A stretch of 36,999 bases of DNA from an uncultured Clostridia bacterium (GCA_947627985.1 CANQYD010000021.1:1-36999); one strand, 5' to 3'; numbered from the stretch's first letter, positions 21,983 through 32,203 are shown. Numbers and translations: made by a program. The notes: generated by a model from the letters alone, not told the origin.

Positions 21983-23833
21983 TTATTTGATCTCCGAAAT
22001 GAACCGCCCGATCACTTCCGACGCCTTTTCCTCGCTGATCTTCATGGCAGTTGCGATCTCTTTGGGCGAAGCTTCCTTGAGCGCCTGCTTGGTCTTGAAC
22101 GTCCTGAAAAGCGCCTCCGCCTTCTTGGGACCTATGCCGGGTATCTTCATCAGCTCCGATTCGAGGCTTTCGCGGCGGTGGCGGTTGGTCTGGTAGGCGA
22201 TGGTGAAGCGGTGCACCTCGTCCTGAAGACGTGTCAGGAGGTTGAATACCGCTCGGTTTTTTGAGATGACTATCTCCCCGCCTTCCGGCGATATCACAGC
22301 CCTTGTGCGGTGCCGACCGTCCTTGACAAGACCGTATACCGGGCAGGGCACGCCCATATCCTTAAGCATCGGCGCGACTGCGGCAACATGCCCTCTGCCG
22401 CCGTCCAAAAAGATAAGATCGGGCATCGTGGCAAAGCCGGTGTCCTTGCATTCGGGGTCGAAATAATTTTCAAAACGGCGGTGCAGGACCTCCTGCATGG
22501 AGGCGTAGTCGTTTTGCTCATCAACGGTCTTTATGCTGAATTTTTTATAAAATCTCTTTGCGGGTCTGCCGTTGTCAAGTACCACCATGCCTCCCACCAT
22601 GCTCGATGAAGCGAGGTTTGAGATGTCGTAGCATTCAATATATAAAGGCGGCTTGGGAAGTCCTAATAGCTTTCCCAAATCCTCCAAAACCGCTATCTCA
22701 TGACCGCTTCTGCCGACGTTTAAGGACAGTCTCTCCCGGGCGTTTGATCTCGCCATGTCCACAAGAGTTGTGAGCTCTCCTCTCTTCGGGACGTTTATAT
22801 GGACCGCGTGGGCGGATTTTTCCCGGAAGAAGCGCTCAAGCTCCTCCTTTGAGTCGGGTTCCGAGTCAAGAAGTATCTCCTTCGGAATTTTGGCGCCGTA
22901 GGAATAATACTGCATGAGAAAATCGGCTCGCGTCTCGGAATCCTCCTCTTCGTCTCCCAAGATGAAGTCGGATTTGTCGGTCAGCCTGCCGCCTCGGTAA
23001 TTAAGGACAGCTGCACAGCATTCCTCGCCGTTTCTTGAAAGAGCGATGACGTCGCAGTCGGGGATATCCTTCTCAAAGACGATCTGCGTCTCGGCTGCAC
23101 GCTTGACGGCTGCTATCCTGTCTCTTAAGACCGCCGCGCGCTCAAATTCAAGATTTTCGGAAGCCTTTTCCATCTCCTCTGTCATCGCCTCGACGGAAGC
23201 GGTGCTGCCGGACTTGATGTACTCCTCAGCCTCCCTGATGATCGCCGCGTAGTCCTCTTTGGATATGCAGCCGCGGCAGAGCCCGATACAGCGCTTGATC
23301 TGGTAGTTCAGGCAGGGTCGCTCTTTTTTGAAATCCCTCGGGAAGACGCGTCGGCAGGTCGGGAGCATGAATACGCGGTTGACCTCCTCGACGGTCTGCT
23401 TCGACGTGAAGGAGGAGGTATAGGGTCCGATGAATTCTCCTTCTCCCTTTTTCTGCATTTCCCGGGTGATTCTGGGATATTCCTCCGCAGAAATCTTGAT
23501 GTAGGAGTAGCCTTTGTCATCTTTCAGCAAAATGTTGTACTTGGGTTTATGCTGTTTGATGAGGGAGTTTTCAAGCACCAGAGCCTCATATTCCGAAGCG
23601 GTGACGATGAAGTCGTAGTCGTAGACGTTTGAGACCATCTTGGCGACTTTTGTGAGGTGGTCGGAATCGCGGAAATAGGAGGAGACGCGGTTGTGAAGGT
23701 TTTTCGCCTTGCCGATGTAGATAATGTTCCCGCCCTTGTTTTTCATGATGTAGCACCCCGGCAGATGTGAGAGCTTCGAGGTCTTGTCCCGAAGATAGGG
23801 AAGACGGGGATTGTCCTCCACGGTCACGCGCAT
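21983..23833 (-). CDS. uvrC: Excinuclease ABC subunit C (UvrC)
   Basis: Makes both incisions in nucleotide excision repair with UvrA/UvrB. The 616-residue protein shows, in order, a GIY-YIG domain (GCYIMKN...NIIYIGKAKNLHNRV, about 26-50) for the 3' cut and a cysteine cluster (about 178-194: CLNYQIKRCIGLCRGC). A UVR motif that contacts UvrB (about 205-240) and the RNase-H-like 5' endonuclease (ECYDISNLASSSMVGG, catalytic Asp) follow, then a C-terminal helix-hairpin-helix (MKIPGIGPKKAEALF). The full family length is present. Start ATG 23831-23833 with GGGAGGTG. It follows the cyclophilin gene by 31 bp. Confidence 0.96.
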   Translation of the reverse strand: MRVTVEDNPRLPYLRDKTSKLSHLPGCYIMKNKGGNIIYIGKAKNLHNRVSSYFRDSDHLTKVAKMVSNVYDYDFIVTASEYEALVLENSLIKQHKPKYNILLKDDKGYSYIKISAEEYPRITREMQKKGEGEFIGPYTSSFTSKQTVEEVNRVFMLPTCRRVFPRDFKKERPCLNYQIKRCIGLCRGCISKEDYAAIIREAEEYIKSGSTASVEAMTEEMEKASENLEFERAAVLRDRIAAVKRAAETQIVFEKDIPDCDVIALSRNGEECCAAVLNYRGGRLTDKSDFILGDEEEDSETRADFLMQYYSYGAKIPKEILLDSEPDSKEELERFFREKSAHAVHINVPKRGELTTLVDMARSNARERLSLNVGRSGHEIAVLEDLGKLLGLPKPPLYIECYDISNLASSSMVGGMVVLDNGRPAKRFYKKFSIKTVDEQNDYASMQEVLHRRFENYFDPECKDTGFATMPDLIFLDGGRGHVAAVAPMLKDMGVPCPVYGLVKDGRHRTRAVISPEGGEIVISKNRAVFNLLTRLQDEVHRFTIAYQTNRHRRESLESELMKIPGIGPKKAEALFRTFKTKQALKEASPKEIATAMKISEEKASEVIGRFISEIK

Positions 23834-23864
23834 GATGTCACCTCCCGGAAATCATTTACAAATT

Positions 23865-24338
23865 TTATTCCTCAATATAAACCCGTTTCATTTTCTGCTC
23901 TTTTAAAGGTCGATCGCGAAAATCTGTTTTAACGGTCGCGATCTCGTCCACCGTCTCTATTCCCTCGACGACTTTGCCGAACGCGGCATACTGACCGTCA
24001 AGGTGCGGCGCGTCCTTATGCATGATGAAAAACTGCGAGGATGCGGAGTCGGGGTTTTGCGAGCGCGCCATTGAGATGACGCCTCTTGTGTGTTTTATCG
24101 GGTTCATGACGCCGTTTGCCGCGAATTCGCCCTTGATCCTCTCTTTCGAGCCTCCCATGCCCGTGCCCTCGGGGTCTCCGCCCTGGATCATGAATCCCTC
24201 GATGACCCGATGAAAGATGAGACCGTCATAGAAGCCTTCTCTTACGAGCTTTTCAAAATTTGCGACCGTGATCGGCGCGGCGTCGGGGTAAAGTTCAAGC
24301 TTTATAAGCTTGCCGTTGTCCATCTCTATTGTTACCAT
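23865..24338 (-). CDS. Cyclophilin-type peptidyl-prolyl cis-trans isomerase
   Basis: 157 residues with the cyclophilin core: FHRVIEGFMIQGGDP (active-site Arg and Gln), SMARSQNPDSASSQFFIM, and HLDGQYAAFGKVVEG. There is no signal peptide, so it is cytoplasmic. It catalyses proline isomerisation in protein folding. Start ATG 24336-24338 with AAAGGAG. It is separated from clpE by 200 bp carrying cloverleaf repeat D; no clear promoter is visible there, so it may be read from the clpE side. Confidence 0.93.
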   Translation of the reverse strand: MVTIEMDNGKLIKLELYPDAAPITVANFEKLVREGFYDGLIFHRVIEGFMIQGGDPEGTGMGGSKERIKGEFAANGVMNPIKHTRGVISMARSQNPDSASSQFFIMHKDAPHLDGQYAAFGKVVEGIETVDEIATVKTDFRDRPLKEQKMKRVYIEE

Positions 24339-24381
24339 CTTTATCTACTCCTTTAGCTGTTTTTGTGCGGGAAAGGGGTAT

Positions 24382-24471
24382 GGGGCGCAGCCCGGTCGGC
24401 GAAGCCGACCCCTCCGACCCCGAAGGGGTCGGAGGCTCCGGTTCCTTCGGAACCGGAGGGGGCTGCGCCCC
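24382..24471. repeat. Cloverleaf palindromic repeat, copy D
   Basis: Outer stem GGGGCGCAGCCC (24382-24393)/GGGCTGCGCCCC (24460-24471). Compared with the other copies both arms changed together, CGA to CGC on the left and TCG to GCG on the right. Inner hairpins: GGTCGGC loop GAA (24394-24410), 11 bp CCTCCGACCCC loop GAA (24411-24435), 10 bp CTCCGGTTCC loop TTC (24436-24458). It lies 67 bp after the clpE stop codon. Confidence 0.9.
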
Positions 24472-24538
24472 GGCGCCTCCCCTCTTCCGCTTGTGAATTT
24501 AAGAGGCAGAAAGCCCCGTGCAAGGTCTTATCCTGCAC

Positions 24539-26794
24539 TCAGTTAAGTCCTTCGATCTTTATCTTCCCGTCAACTGCCGTGACGTTTATAGAGCGCAGTT
24601 TGATCTCCCCGCTGTCGACGATCATCGAGGCGATCTTGTCCTCGACCTCCTTTTGCAGCACCCTGCGGATATCCCTCGCGCCGTATCTTTCATCGTAAGC
24701 AAGCTCGGCTACGGCTTCCTCCGCCGCACGGTCGAATGTGAACATGATCAGCTTTTCGGCAAGCGGCGCCTCCATCTCTTTGAGCATGATATGCGCGATA
24801 TCGGCATAATTTTCCTTCGTAAGGGGATTGAATACCACGATCTCGTCCACCCTCGAGATGAATTCCGGGCGAAGAAATTCCCGAAGTCCCTTTATAGCGC
24901 GGTCCCTTGAGACCTGCGACTCGGTCTTTGAAAAGCCGATGCCGAGGGATTTGTCGGTCGAGCCGGCGTTTGATGTCATAATTATGACCGTATTTTCAAA
25001 GTTTACGCTCCTGCCTTGGGCGTCGTTGACGCGCCCTTCGTCCAGAATCTGTAAAAGAATGTTCATGACGTCGGGGTGCGCCTTCTCGATCTCGTCAAAA
25101 AGAACCACCGAATAGGGCTTTCTGCGTATCTTCTCGGTGAGCTGCCCCGCCTCGTCGTATCCGACATACCCCGGAGGCGAACCGATGAGCCTTGAGACCG
25201 TGTGCTTCTCCATGTATTCCGACATGTCGATTCGCACAAGCGGCTCCGTCGCGTCGAAGAGCTCGGCTGCAAGGGTCTTTGCGAGCTCGGTCTTGCCGAC
25301 GCCCGTCGGTCCCACGAATATGAAGGACGCGGGTCGCTTTTTCTCACTGAGCTGCACCCTCGAGCGCTTTATCGCGTTGCAGACAAGATCGACCGCCTGC
25401 GGCTGACCGACGATCCTCTTTGAGAGCGCGGCGTGGAGATTTCTTATCTTCTCATATTCGCTCTCGACGATCTTGTTCGCGGGAATGCCGGTCCAGAGCT
25501 CGATCACCTTCGACAGATCCTCTTCGTTGACGGTGACGGCGTTGACGATCGGCTCCAGCGCCTCGGCTTCCTTTGAGAGCCTCATCGCCTCGGCTCTTGC
25601 CCTTGCGATCTCCTCATAATCGGGATTTTCGGCATTTTCCTTCTCGGTTATCCCGGCTTCTATGTCCGAAAGCTTCTTTTTGAGATCGGCATATTCCCCG
25701 AGCTCCGGAGTTCTTATCGAAGCAGAAGCGCAGGCTTCATCCAAAAGATCAATCGCTTTATCCGGCAAAAATCTGTCGGTGATATATCTCTCCGAAAGCA
25801 CCGCGCACATTCTCAGCGCCGCGTCGGATATCTTCACATGGTGGAAGTCCTCGTAATATCCCCTGATACCTTGAAGCACCTGCACCGTGTCCTCCACAGT
25901 CGGCTCGGGGACGGTGACGGGCTGGAACCTTCTCTCGAGCGCGGAATCCTTCTCGATATACTTTCTGTACTCCTTAAAAGTCGTCGCGCCGATGACCTGC
26001 ACCTCGCCTCTTGAAAGAGCCGGTTTTAAGATGTTTGCGGCGTTCATCGAGCCGTCGCTGTCGCCCGTGCCGACAAGGCGGTGTATCTCGTCGATGAAGA
26101 GGATTATGTTCCCCTCCCGCTTGACCTCTTCTATCAGCCCCTTCATTCTCGACTCAAACTGACCCCGAAACTGCGTTCCCGCGACGAGAGCCGTCATGTC
26201 GAGCAGGAAAAGCCTCTTTCCCCTGATGTTGTAGGGCACTTCTCCGGCAACGATCTTCTGGGCGATGCCTTCCGCGATCGCCGTCTTTCCGACGCCCGGC
26301 TCGCCTATCAGGCAGGGATTGTTTTTCTGACGGCGGGAAAGAATCTGCATCACCCTGCCGATCTCCCGATCTCTTCCGACGATCCGGTCTAATTTCCCCT
26401 CCGAAGCCCGGGCGTTCAGGTCGGTGCAGTAGGTATTCAAAAACCTCAGCTCATTTTTCTGCCGACCGCCCTGCTTGGTCTTGGTATCGGGATTGTCAGC
26501 CTGTTCCCGGGGCTTTTGCGGTCCTCCTCCGAACTTGTTCATGAGATTAGAAAAGAACTCCGGCATGGTGCCCGAACCCCCCGGCTCGAAGCTGTCTCCC
26601 TCGGGCGGAAAGCTCTCCGCGAATTCTTCGAGGTCCTCGTCGGTGATCCCCATCTGCTTCATGTAATCGTCGATCTGTGATATCCCCGCCTTCTTGGCGC
26701 AGATAAGGCAGAGACCCTCGTTCTTCTTTTCGTTTCCGTTCATCGTGGTGATGAACACCACTGCCTGCCGCTTTTTGCATCTTGAGCAAAGCAT
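24539..26794 (-). CDS. clpE: Clp AAA+ unfoldase with N-terminal zinc finger (ClpE-like)
   Basis: A HSP100 unfoldase that feeds substrates to ClpP or disaggregates proteins. The 751-residue protein lacks the Clp-N double repeats of ClpC/ClpA. It starts instead with CSRC...CLIC (Cys3, 6, 29, 32), the treble-clef zinc finger characteristic of ClpE. Two AAA+ modules follow: Walker A GEPGVGKT (164-171) with FIDEIHRL, then [10 protein letters not shown] with [13 protein letters not shown] middle region with coiled-coil character lies between them. Start ATG 26792-26794 behind AAGGAGG. In Bacilli clpE is under CtsR control; I see no CtsR heptad repeat here, and the gene is 15 bp downstream of the CvpA-like gene, implying operon transcription. 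ClpC is the main alternative name. Confidence 0.88.
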   Translation of the reverse strand: MLCSRCKKRQAVVFITTMNGNEKKNEGLCLICAKKAGISQIDDYMKQMGITDEDLEEFAESFPPEGDSFEPGGSGTMPEFFSNLMNKFGGGPQKPREQADNPDTKTKQGGRQKNELRFLNTYCTDLNARASEGKLDRIVGRDREIGRVMQILSRRQKNNPCLIGEPGVGKTAIAEGIAQKIVAGEVPYNIRGKRLFLLDMTALVAGTQFRGQFESRMKGLIEEVKREGNIILFIDEIHRLVGTGDSDGSMNAANILKPALSRGEVQVIGATTFKEYRKYIEKDSALERRFQPVTVPEPTVEDTVQVLQGIRGYYEDFHHVKISDAALRMCAVLSERYITDRFLPDKAIDLLDEACASASIRTPELGEYADLKKKLSDIEAGITEKENAENPDYEEIARARAEAMRLSKEAEALEPIVNAVTVNEEDLSKVIELWTGIPANKIVESEYEKIRNLHAALSKRIVGQPQAVDLVCNAIKRSRVQLSEKKRPASFIFVGPTGVGKTELAKTLAAELFDATEPLVRIDMSEYMEKHTVSRLIGSPPGYVGYDEAGQLTEKIRRKPYSVVLFDEIEKAHPDVMNILLQILDEGRVNDAQGRSVNFENTVIIMTSNAGSTDKSLGIGFSKTESQVSRDRAIKGLREFLRPEFISRVDEIVVFNPLTKENYADIAHIMLKEMEAPLAEKLIMFTFDRAAEEAVAELAYDERYGARDIRRVLQKEVEDKIASMIVDSGEIKLRSINVTAVDGKIKIEGLN

Positions 26795-26809
26795 AAACCA
26801 TTTCCTCCT

Positions 26810-27721
26810 TTATGAAATCATGTCTTTTATTGCCGAAATTGACGGATTCATCATGAATTTAAATATATACGTCTTATCCACCGTCGCGCTGTTCAAAAAC
26901 ATCAGCGAATCCCCGGTAAGATAGAGTACAAACCTAACCACCTGAGCGATCAGAAAAACTATCAGCGCGCCTTCCGCAAATCCCAAAAGCCCGCCAGCCA
27001 AAATGTTCACGGGACCGATTATCGGTATTTTATTGACGCTCTCAAAGGCGTTCGCGATAAATCTTGAGGCGACCGTTAATATTATCATCGATACAGCCCA
27101 GATTATCTCCTCCAAAAGCGACTTGACAGCCGGGGCAACAACCATCTTCTCGACAGCGTCGGCGGTCTCGGGTCGGTTGCCTCTTAAAAATACGTCCACA
27201 GCCGTCCTCAAGCCGTTTTCGGCTCCCGACACCTGAGCAAGGACCTCTTTTAAGGTCTCGGGGGACACAACATCGCCTATAAGATATGTCAGCATTCTGT
27301 CGGTGACGGTGCTCTCCATGCCGGTTCTGATGTCGTCGGCACTGTCGGGGGCGCCGTTATTTTTGATTTCCGTCGCGATATTTGAAAAGAAATCTCCACC
27401 GAGACCGATGACGCCTTTTATCTCGGGATCGGTCATCTCGACACCGTATCCCCCTCCCGAAACGGCTCCCGAGACGACGCTCAAGGGGTCGGTCTTTTCG
27501 GATGCTTCGTTAAGAGCGGTGATGATCCTTTGCTGCAAAAATTTTTCATAGATTACGGGGGCGCCGACTGTCGATATCATCCGGCTTGCCGCGAAGGAGA
27601 CCGCCATCAGTATCACCAATACGGCGCTTCGCATGAATCCCCGCTTGCCGCCGCAGTAGACTGCGATGAGGATTATCCCCAGCGCGGCGACGTCGTAAAA
27701 CCAAAAAAGCTCGTGAGCCAT
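26810..27721 (-). CDS. CvpA-family membrane protein
   Basis: 303 residues with two N-terminal hydrophobic helices (about 9-48) and two or three C-terminal ones (about 205-268) on either side of a large polar insertion. The N-terminal AALGIILIAVYCGGKRGFMRS and C-terminal IPIIGPVNILAGGLLGFAEGALI match the CvpA/colicin V production family layout, whose true function in Gram-positives is unknown. The central insertion makes it longer than the roughly 160-200 residues of plain CvpA. Start ATG 27719-27721 with AGGAGAG; DUF5711-like gene 18 bp upstream, clpE 15 bp downstream. Confidence 0.75.
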   Translation of the reverse strand: MAHELFWFYDVAALGIILIAVYCGGKRGFMRSAVLVILMAVSFAASRMISTVGAPVIYEKFLQQRIITALNEASEKTDPLSVVSGAVSGGGYGVEMTDPEIKGVIGLGGDFFSNIATEIKNNGAPDSADDIRTGMESTVTDRMLTYLIGDVVSPETLKEVLAQVSGAENGLRTAVDVFLRGNRPETADAVEKMVVAPAVKSLLEEIIWAVSMIILTVASRFIANAFESVNKIPIIGPVNILAGGLLGFAEGALIVFLIAQVVRFVLYLTGDSLMFLNSATVDKTYIFKFMMNPSISAIKDMIS

Positions 27722-27739
27722 AGTTATCTCTCCTACATT

Positions 27740-28918
27740 TTAAATGCTGAATTCTATCTTCTCCACCGACCGATATCCCAAAAGATATACGTCGTCCCCG
27801 AGCACCGAAAATGCCCGGTACGGGGTGCTTAAAGGCGCCGTCGCCAAGAGATTGCCGGTGCGGTCAAAAGCGTCGAGCTCGCCGTCCGAGAGGATATAGA
27901 CCGCCTTGTCGGTCACATAACAGCCGTCCACCCGGCTTGTTATAGCTGCCGTGCCGAGGTCGGAATCATCGACGGAAGCCACAGTTACCGTTCCTCCCGA
28001 GCCGTCCGCCGTCTCAAATATCATCACCGCAAGCTTATCCCCGAGGTCAAATCCCGAGAGCTCGTAGTCGTATTCAAGATTAAACTCCACCCCGCCGTCG
28101 GAATTGAGGCGGTAAAGCCTATCCCTGCCGAGAAGCCAGAATCCGCCGTCGCAGTATCTGACCTCAAACCCGAGGGTCTCGAGCGGGACCGTCTGCATCG
28201 GGACTTCGGTGGAGGAAAAATCGAGCCTTGAGACGACCGATCTGAACGTCCCGCCTCTTGCGTACGAGCAGGAGACAAGGCAGCCCTTGCCGTTTTCGGC
28301 GATGTCGACGGCTGTTATCATCGTGCCGTCAGCCCAGTGATATATCTCGCTGCCGCTCTTGTCATAAATGGTTAAATATGATATATATTTCTCGTCCGCG
28401 GTGACGATAGCGGCGCTTCCGTCGGGACCGATGGCGCCGAGGAGTATCTGATTTGTCAGCCGCTTTGAATATATCGTGTCCCGGGGACCCGCGACGGTGA
28501 AGTTATATCCTCCCTGATCGTAAACAAGCGCTCTCTTGCCGGATTCTTCCACTATCGGGTTAGAATAGGGAGCCTGAGCCGAATAGACGATGTCGCCGGA
28601 GGAATCGTAGACATAAAACGTCGTGTCCGCAAAGAGGGTCCAGTTTTTGGACATCTTCCCTATGCGGGTGTTGGTCTTTTTCGAGATGTCGATGGGATAG
28701 TTCCCGCCTTCGAGCGTGCCGTCGTACTGCACTGCTGTGTGCTGATGCTTATCCAAAATCCCGTCGAAGAATTCAAGCCAAGCGTCGCGGCTGAGATAGA
28801 CAAGCCCCAAGACCATCACGACGGCAAGTACAAATGTAAGATTTTTGATATTTCTCTTTGCGCGCTTTTTTCTTCTTGCGCGCTTCATGTCCGTTTCAAA
28901 GGATTTTACGGAGGGCAT
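27740..28918 (-). CDS. Membrane-anchored DUF5711-like beta-propeller protein
   Basis: 392 residues: a very basic cytoplasmic N-terminus (KRARRKKRAKRN), one membrane helix (about 26-43) and an extracytoplasmic region of short beta-rich repeats (for example LFADTTFYVYDSSGDIVYSA and GYNFTVAGPRDTIYSKRLT), resembling a WD/PQQ-like propeller. I recognise the layout as that of DUF5711 proteins of clostridia, which have no known function. The pairing with a CvpA-like gene suggests a joint envelope role. Start ATG 28916-28918 with AAAAGGAG; truA ends 12 bp upstream. Confidence 0.7.
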   Translation of the reverse strand: MPSVKSFETDMKRARRKKRAKRNIKNLTFVLAVVMVLGLVYLSRDAWLEFFDGILDKHQHTAVQYDGTLEGGNYPIDISKKTNTRIGKMSKNWTLFADTTFYVYDSSGDIVYSAQAPYSNPIVEESGKRALVYDQGGYNFTVAGPRDTIYSKRLTNQILLGAIGPDGSAAIVTADEKYISYLTIYDKSGSEIYHWADGTMITAVDIAENGKGCLVSCSYARGGTFRSVVSRLDFSSTEVPMQTVPLETLGFEVRYCDGGFWLLGRDRLYRLNSDGGVEFNLEYDYELSGFDLGDKLAVMIFETADGSGGTVTVASVDDSDLGTAAITSRVDGCYVTDKAVYILSDGELDAFDRTGNLLATAPLSTPYRAFSVLGDDVYLLGYRSVEKIEFSI

Positions 28919-28930
28919 AATTTTCTCCTT

Positions 28931-29665
28931 TTAATAAAATACTCTGTTCAGATAAAGTCCCTGCGGTGGGACCGTCTTGCCGGCTCTCCGGCGGTCTTTT
29001 GATGAGATGATGCCAGGTATGCTGTCCTCTTTTAACTTTCCGTCGTTTATAAATAACAGCGTGCCGACGGTAATTCTCACCATGTTGTACAAAAATCCGT
29101 CGCCCGATACCGTGAATATCACAAGATCGTTTTGCCGCTCGACTTTGTAATCAAAGACGGTCCTCACCGTGATATCCTTGTCGCAGGCAGCCGCGCAGAA
29201 GGCTTTGAAGTCGTGCTCGCCGATGAAATCTTTACAGGCTCTGTCGAGCTTTTTTTCATCTATAGGATACCACGAGCGGTATGCCCGATCAGCCAAAAAG
29301 GGGGATTTTGTCTCGGAATTGTGAATGATGTATTTATATTCCTTACCCTTGCACAAAAACCGGGCGTGAAAATCATCCGGAGCTTCTTCCGCTTTTAAGA
29401 TCGCGATGTCGGGAGGCAAAACGCCGTTCAGACCGAATTTTATCCCTCGGGGGTCGATAGCGGTATCGATAAACGCGTTAAACACAAACTCGTTTGCATG
29501 TACCCCGGCGTCGGTTCTTGAGCAGCCGTTGACCTGAGTTTTCTCCCCCAAAAGCTTGTAAAAAGCCTTTTCAAGCTCTCCCTGAACCGTCGGGAGATTT
29601 TCCTGCCGCTGGAAGCCGTGGTAATTCGTGCCCGAAAAGGCGCAGGTGATCTTGAAGTTTTTCAT
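28931..29665 (-). CDS. truA: tRNA pseudouridine(38-40) synthase TruA
   Basis: Isomerises uridines 38-40 in the anticodon arm. The 244-residue protein has YHGFQRQENLPTVQGELE, the catalytic CSRTDAGVHA (Asp) and the C-terminal VSGDGFLYNMVRITVGTLL. It overlaps the end of ecfT by four bases (ATGA), showing translational coupling. The ecfA-ecfA-ecfT-truA order is the same as in Bacillus. Confidence 0.95.
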   Translation of the reverse strand: MKNFKITCAFSGTNYHGFQRQENLPTVQGELEKAFYKLLGEKTQVNGCSRTDAGVHANEFVFNAFIDTAIDPRGIKFGLNGVLPPDIAILKAEEAPDDFHARFLCKGKEYKYIIHNSETKSPFLADRAYRSWYPIDEKKLDRACKDFIGEHDFKAFCAAACDKDITVRTVFDYKVERQNDLVIFTVSGDGFLYNMVRITVGTLLFINDGKLKEDSIPGIISSKDRRRAGKTVPPQGLYLNRVFY

Positions 29666-30471
29666 ATCGGGCAGAAGATGTTCAAAAGCACCACCGCAGC
29701 CATGAACAGCACCGTGATCCCGACCGCGATATAGTCCCTCGGAGCCGTTTTGAGCTGCTTAAGCCTTGTCCTTCCCTCGCCGCCGTGATAGCAGCGGCAT
29801 TCCATCGCAAGGGCAAGCTCCTCGGCTCGTCTGAATGCCGATACAAAGAGCGGTATCAGGATCGGTATCAGAGCCTTGGCGCGCTGAACGACGTTTCCGC
29901 TCTCCATGTCGGCTCCCCTCGCTTTCTGTGCTGACATTATCTTGTCGGTCTCCTCAATAAGCGTCGGGATAAAGCGCAGGGCGATAGTCATCATCATCGC
30001 GATCTCATGAGCCGGGAAGTGAATTACTTTCAAGGGCGATAAAATCCTCTCGATGGCGTCGGTCAGGGTGATCGGGGAGGTGGTGTATGTCAAAAGCGCC
30101 GTGCCGCAGATAAGAAGGATAATCCTTAAAGCCATGAAGATCATCATATGCAGACCGTCCGAGGTTATCCTGATAAAGTGCCACTGCACCAAAATATCGC
30201 CGGTCGAGATGAAAAACAGGTTTAAAATGCCGGTGAAGATGATGATCGGCACTATCGGCTTGACGGATTTTACCATCATCTTGATGGGTATGCCCGACAT
30301 CAAAAACGCCATGAGCATGTACGCGATGCCGACCCCGAGACCCGAAATGTTCTTGGCGATGAAGAGCATCACTATATATAAAACGGTTAAAAGCAGTTTA
30401 ATTCTCGGGTCGAGGCGGTGGATTACCGACTTGCCGGGAAAATACTGACCGAGCGTAATATCCTTAATCAA
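29662..30471 (-). CDS. ecfT: ECF transporter transmembrane subunit EcfT
   Basis: The scaffold membrane subunit of energy-coupling-factor vitamin and metal importers. The 269-residue protein has about five to six membrane helices and the two cytoplasmic coupling-helix motifs, SAQKARGADME (the A-R-G signature) and ALAMECRCYHGGEGRTRL, that contact the two ATPases. The start is a TTG at 30469-30471 overlapping the ecfA2 stop (TTGA), with AAAAGGAG just upstream. No S component is encoded nearby, so this is a shared (group II) module serving dispersed substrate-binding subunits. Confidence 0.93.
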   Translation of the reverse strand: MIKDITLGQYFPGKSVIHRLDPRIKLLLTVLYIVMLFIAKNISGLGVGIAYMLMAFLMSGIPIKMMVKSVKPIVPIIIFTGILNLFFISTGDILVQWHFIRITSDGLHMMIFMALRIILLICGTALLTYTTSPITLTDAIERILSPLKVIHFPAHEIAMMMTIALRFIPTLIEETDKIMSAQKARGADMESGNVVQRAKALIPILIPLFVSAFRRAEELALAMECRCYHGGEGRTRLKQLKTAPRDYIAVGITVLFMAAVVLLNIFCPI

Positions 30472-31334
30472 CTTTTATTCTCCTTTTCACGCAAAAGCCG
30501 CAGCACAAGGTCGCGCGCGTAGTCGATGCTGAAAACCTCGTCGGAAAATTCAATTCCCATCGCCCGAAGCCGATCGAATACCCTCGTCACCTGCGGGACC
30601 GTCAAGCCCATCGAGGTCAGCTCCTCGGCTCTTGCAAAGACGCTCGAGCGGTCGGAATACATAAAGACCTTCGCGTCGTTCATGACAAGTATTTTCGAGA
30701 CCGTCCTCGCGACGTCCTCCATCGAGTGGGACACCAAAAGGACCGTCGTCCCCTTTTCGGCGTGATATTCTTTTATGAGGCTTAAGATCATGTCCCTGCC
30801 CCTCGGGTCGAGCCCGGCTGTGGGTTCATCTAAAATCAGGACCTTCGGCTCCATCGCCATGACGCCTGCGATCGCGACTCTTCGCTTCTGTCCTCCCGAA
30901 AGTTCAAAGGGAGATTTATCCAAAAGCCCCTCTTCAAGACCTACAAGCCTTGCGGTCTCCTTGACCCGGCGGTCTATCTCATCATCGTTAAGACCCATGT
31001 TCTTAGGTCCGAAGGCGATGTCTTTATAAACCGTCTCCTCAAAGAGCTGGTGCTCGGGATATTGAAATACAAGCCCGACTTTAAATCGTATCTCCCTAAG
31101 CCTTGATTTGTCGGCAAATAGCTCTTCCCCGTCGATATAAACTTTTCCCGACGTGGGCTTTAAAAGCCCGTTAAAGTGCTGTATCAGGGTGGATTTGCCG
31201 GAACCGGTGTGCCCGATTATCCCGACGATCTCTCCCTCGTCTATGTCAAGGCTGACCTTGTCTATCGCGACTTTTCTAAAAGGCGTGCCTTCGCCGTAGA
31301 CATAGCTCAGCTCTTCCGTTCTGATGATTCCCAA
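30468..31334 (-). CDS. ecfA2: ECF transporter ATPase EcfA2
   Basis: ABC ATPase of 288 residues with Walker A GHTGSGKST, the Q-loop VFQYPEHQLFEETVYKDI typical of EcfA', signature LSGGQKRRVAIAG, Walker B VLILDEPTAGLDP and the switch histidine in LLVSHSMEDV. It pairs with EcfA1 as a heterodimer. I prefer the TTG at 31332-31334, eight bases after AAGAAGGG; the TTG at 31341-31343 overlapping the ecfA1 stop codon would sit directly against that ribosome site. Confidence 0.93.
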   Translation of the reverse strand: MGIIRTEELSYVYGEGTPFRKVAIDKVSLDIDEGEIVGIIGHTGSGKSTLIQHFNGLLKPTSGKVYIDGEELFADKSRLREIRFKVGLVFQYPEHQLFEETVYKDIAFGPKNMGLNDDEIDRRVKETARLVGLEEGLLDKSPFELSGGQKRRVAIAGVMAMEPKVLILDEPTAGLDPRGRDMILSLIKEYHAEKGTTVLLVSHSMEDVARTVSKILVMNDAKVFMYSDRSSVFARAEELTSMGLTVPQVTRVFDRLRAMGIEFSDEVFSIDYARDLVLRLLREKENKS

Positions 31335-31339
31335 AAAAA

Positions 31340-32194
31340 TCAACCCTTCTTAAGTAATCGATATAATTTTTCCACGCATTCGTCCTCCGAGATGATGTCG
31401 TCCGGGAGGTCTATCCCGGCTTTTATGAGGTCGTGCGTGAGATCGGTGACGTCCGGCACGTCGAGCCCCACGGATTTGAGCTTATCAGCCTGCGAAAAGA
31501 CCTCTTTCGGTCCCCCGTCCATCAAAATGCTGCCCGAATCCATGACGATAACCCTGCCTGCCTGCGCCGCTTCTTCCATATAGTGGGTGATGAGGACTAT
31601 CGTGACCCCTTCGGCATTCAGCTCTTTTATGGTCTCCATGATCTCTCTTCTGCCGATCGGGTCGAGCATCGCAGTCGGCTCGTCCATCACGATACACCTC
31701 GGCTGCATGGCGAGCACCCCGGCGATCGCTATCCTCTGCTTTTGTCCTCCCGAGAGCTTGTGGGGCGCATGTTCGCGGTATTCATACATGCCGACCTCAT
31801 TCAGGGCTTCGTCCACCCGCCTGCGTATCTCCTTCGGCTCGACGCCGATGTTTTCGAGCGCAAACGCCACGTCCTCCTCGACGACCGTCGCGACGATCTG
31901 GTTGTCGGGGTTCTGAAAGACCATTCCGACAGTCCTTCTTATATCGTATAAAAGCTTCTCGTCGCGGGTGTCCATGCCGTCAATCAGCACTTCCCCCGTC
32001 TCGGGGAGATTGATGGCGTTCAAAAGCTTTGCAAGAGTGGATTTTCCGGAGCCGTTGTGCCCGAGCACGGCTACAAATTCCCCTTCGTCGATCTCAAGAC
32101 TGATGTCCTTTAAGACCGTATTTTTTGTCGGGGGATCGTCGTAGTCGTTTATATATGAAAAGCTTACGTTTTTAATTTCGATAAATTTTCCCAT
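31340..32194 (-). CDS. ecfA1: ECF transporter ATPase EcfA1
   Basis: ABC ATPase of 284 residues: Walker [11 protein letters not shown]-loop [20 protein letters not shown] (the hallmark of EcfA1), signature [13 protein letters not shown], Walker [14 protein letters not shown] and switch LITHYMEEA. It supplies the first half of the EcfA1-EcfA2 motor that drives EcfT. Start ATG 32192-32194 with AAAGGAG; nine bp after the methyltransferase gene. Confidence 0.94.
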   Translation of the reverse strand: MGKFIEIKNVSFSYINDYDDPPTKNTVLKDISLEIDEGEFVAVLGHNGSGKSTLAKLLNAINLPETGEVLIDGMDTRDEKLLYDIRRTVGMVFQNPDNQIVATVVEEDVAFALENIGVEPKEIRRRVDEALNEVGMYEYREHAPHKLSGGQKQRIAIAGVLAMQPRCIVMDEPTAMLDPIGRREIMETIKELNAEGVTIVLITHYMEEAAQAGRVIVMDSGSILMDGGPKEVFSQADKLKSVGLDVPDVTDLTHDLIKAGIDLPDDIISEDECVEKLYRLLKKG

Positions 32195-32203
32195 TTTTCT
32201 CCT

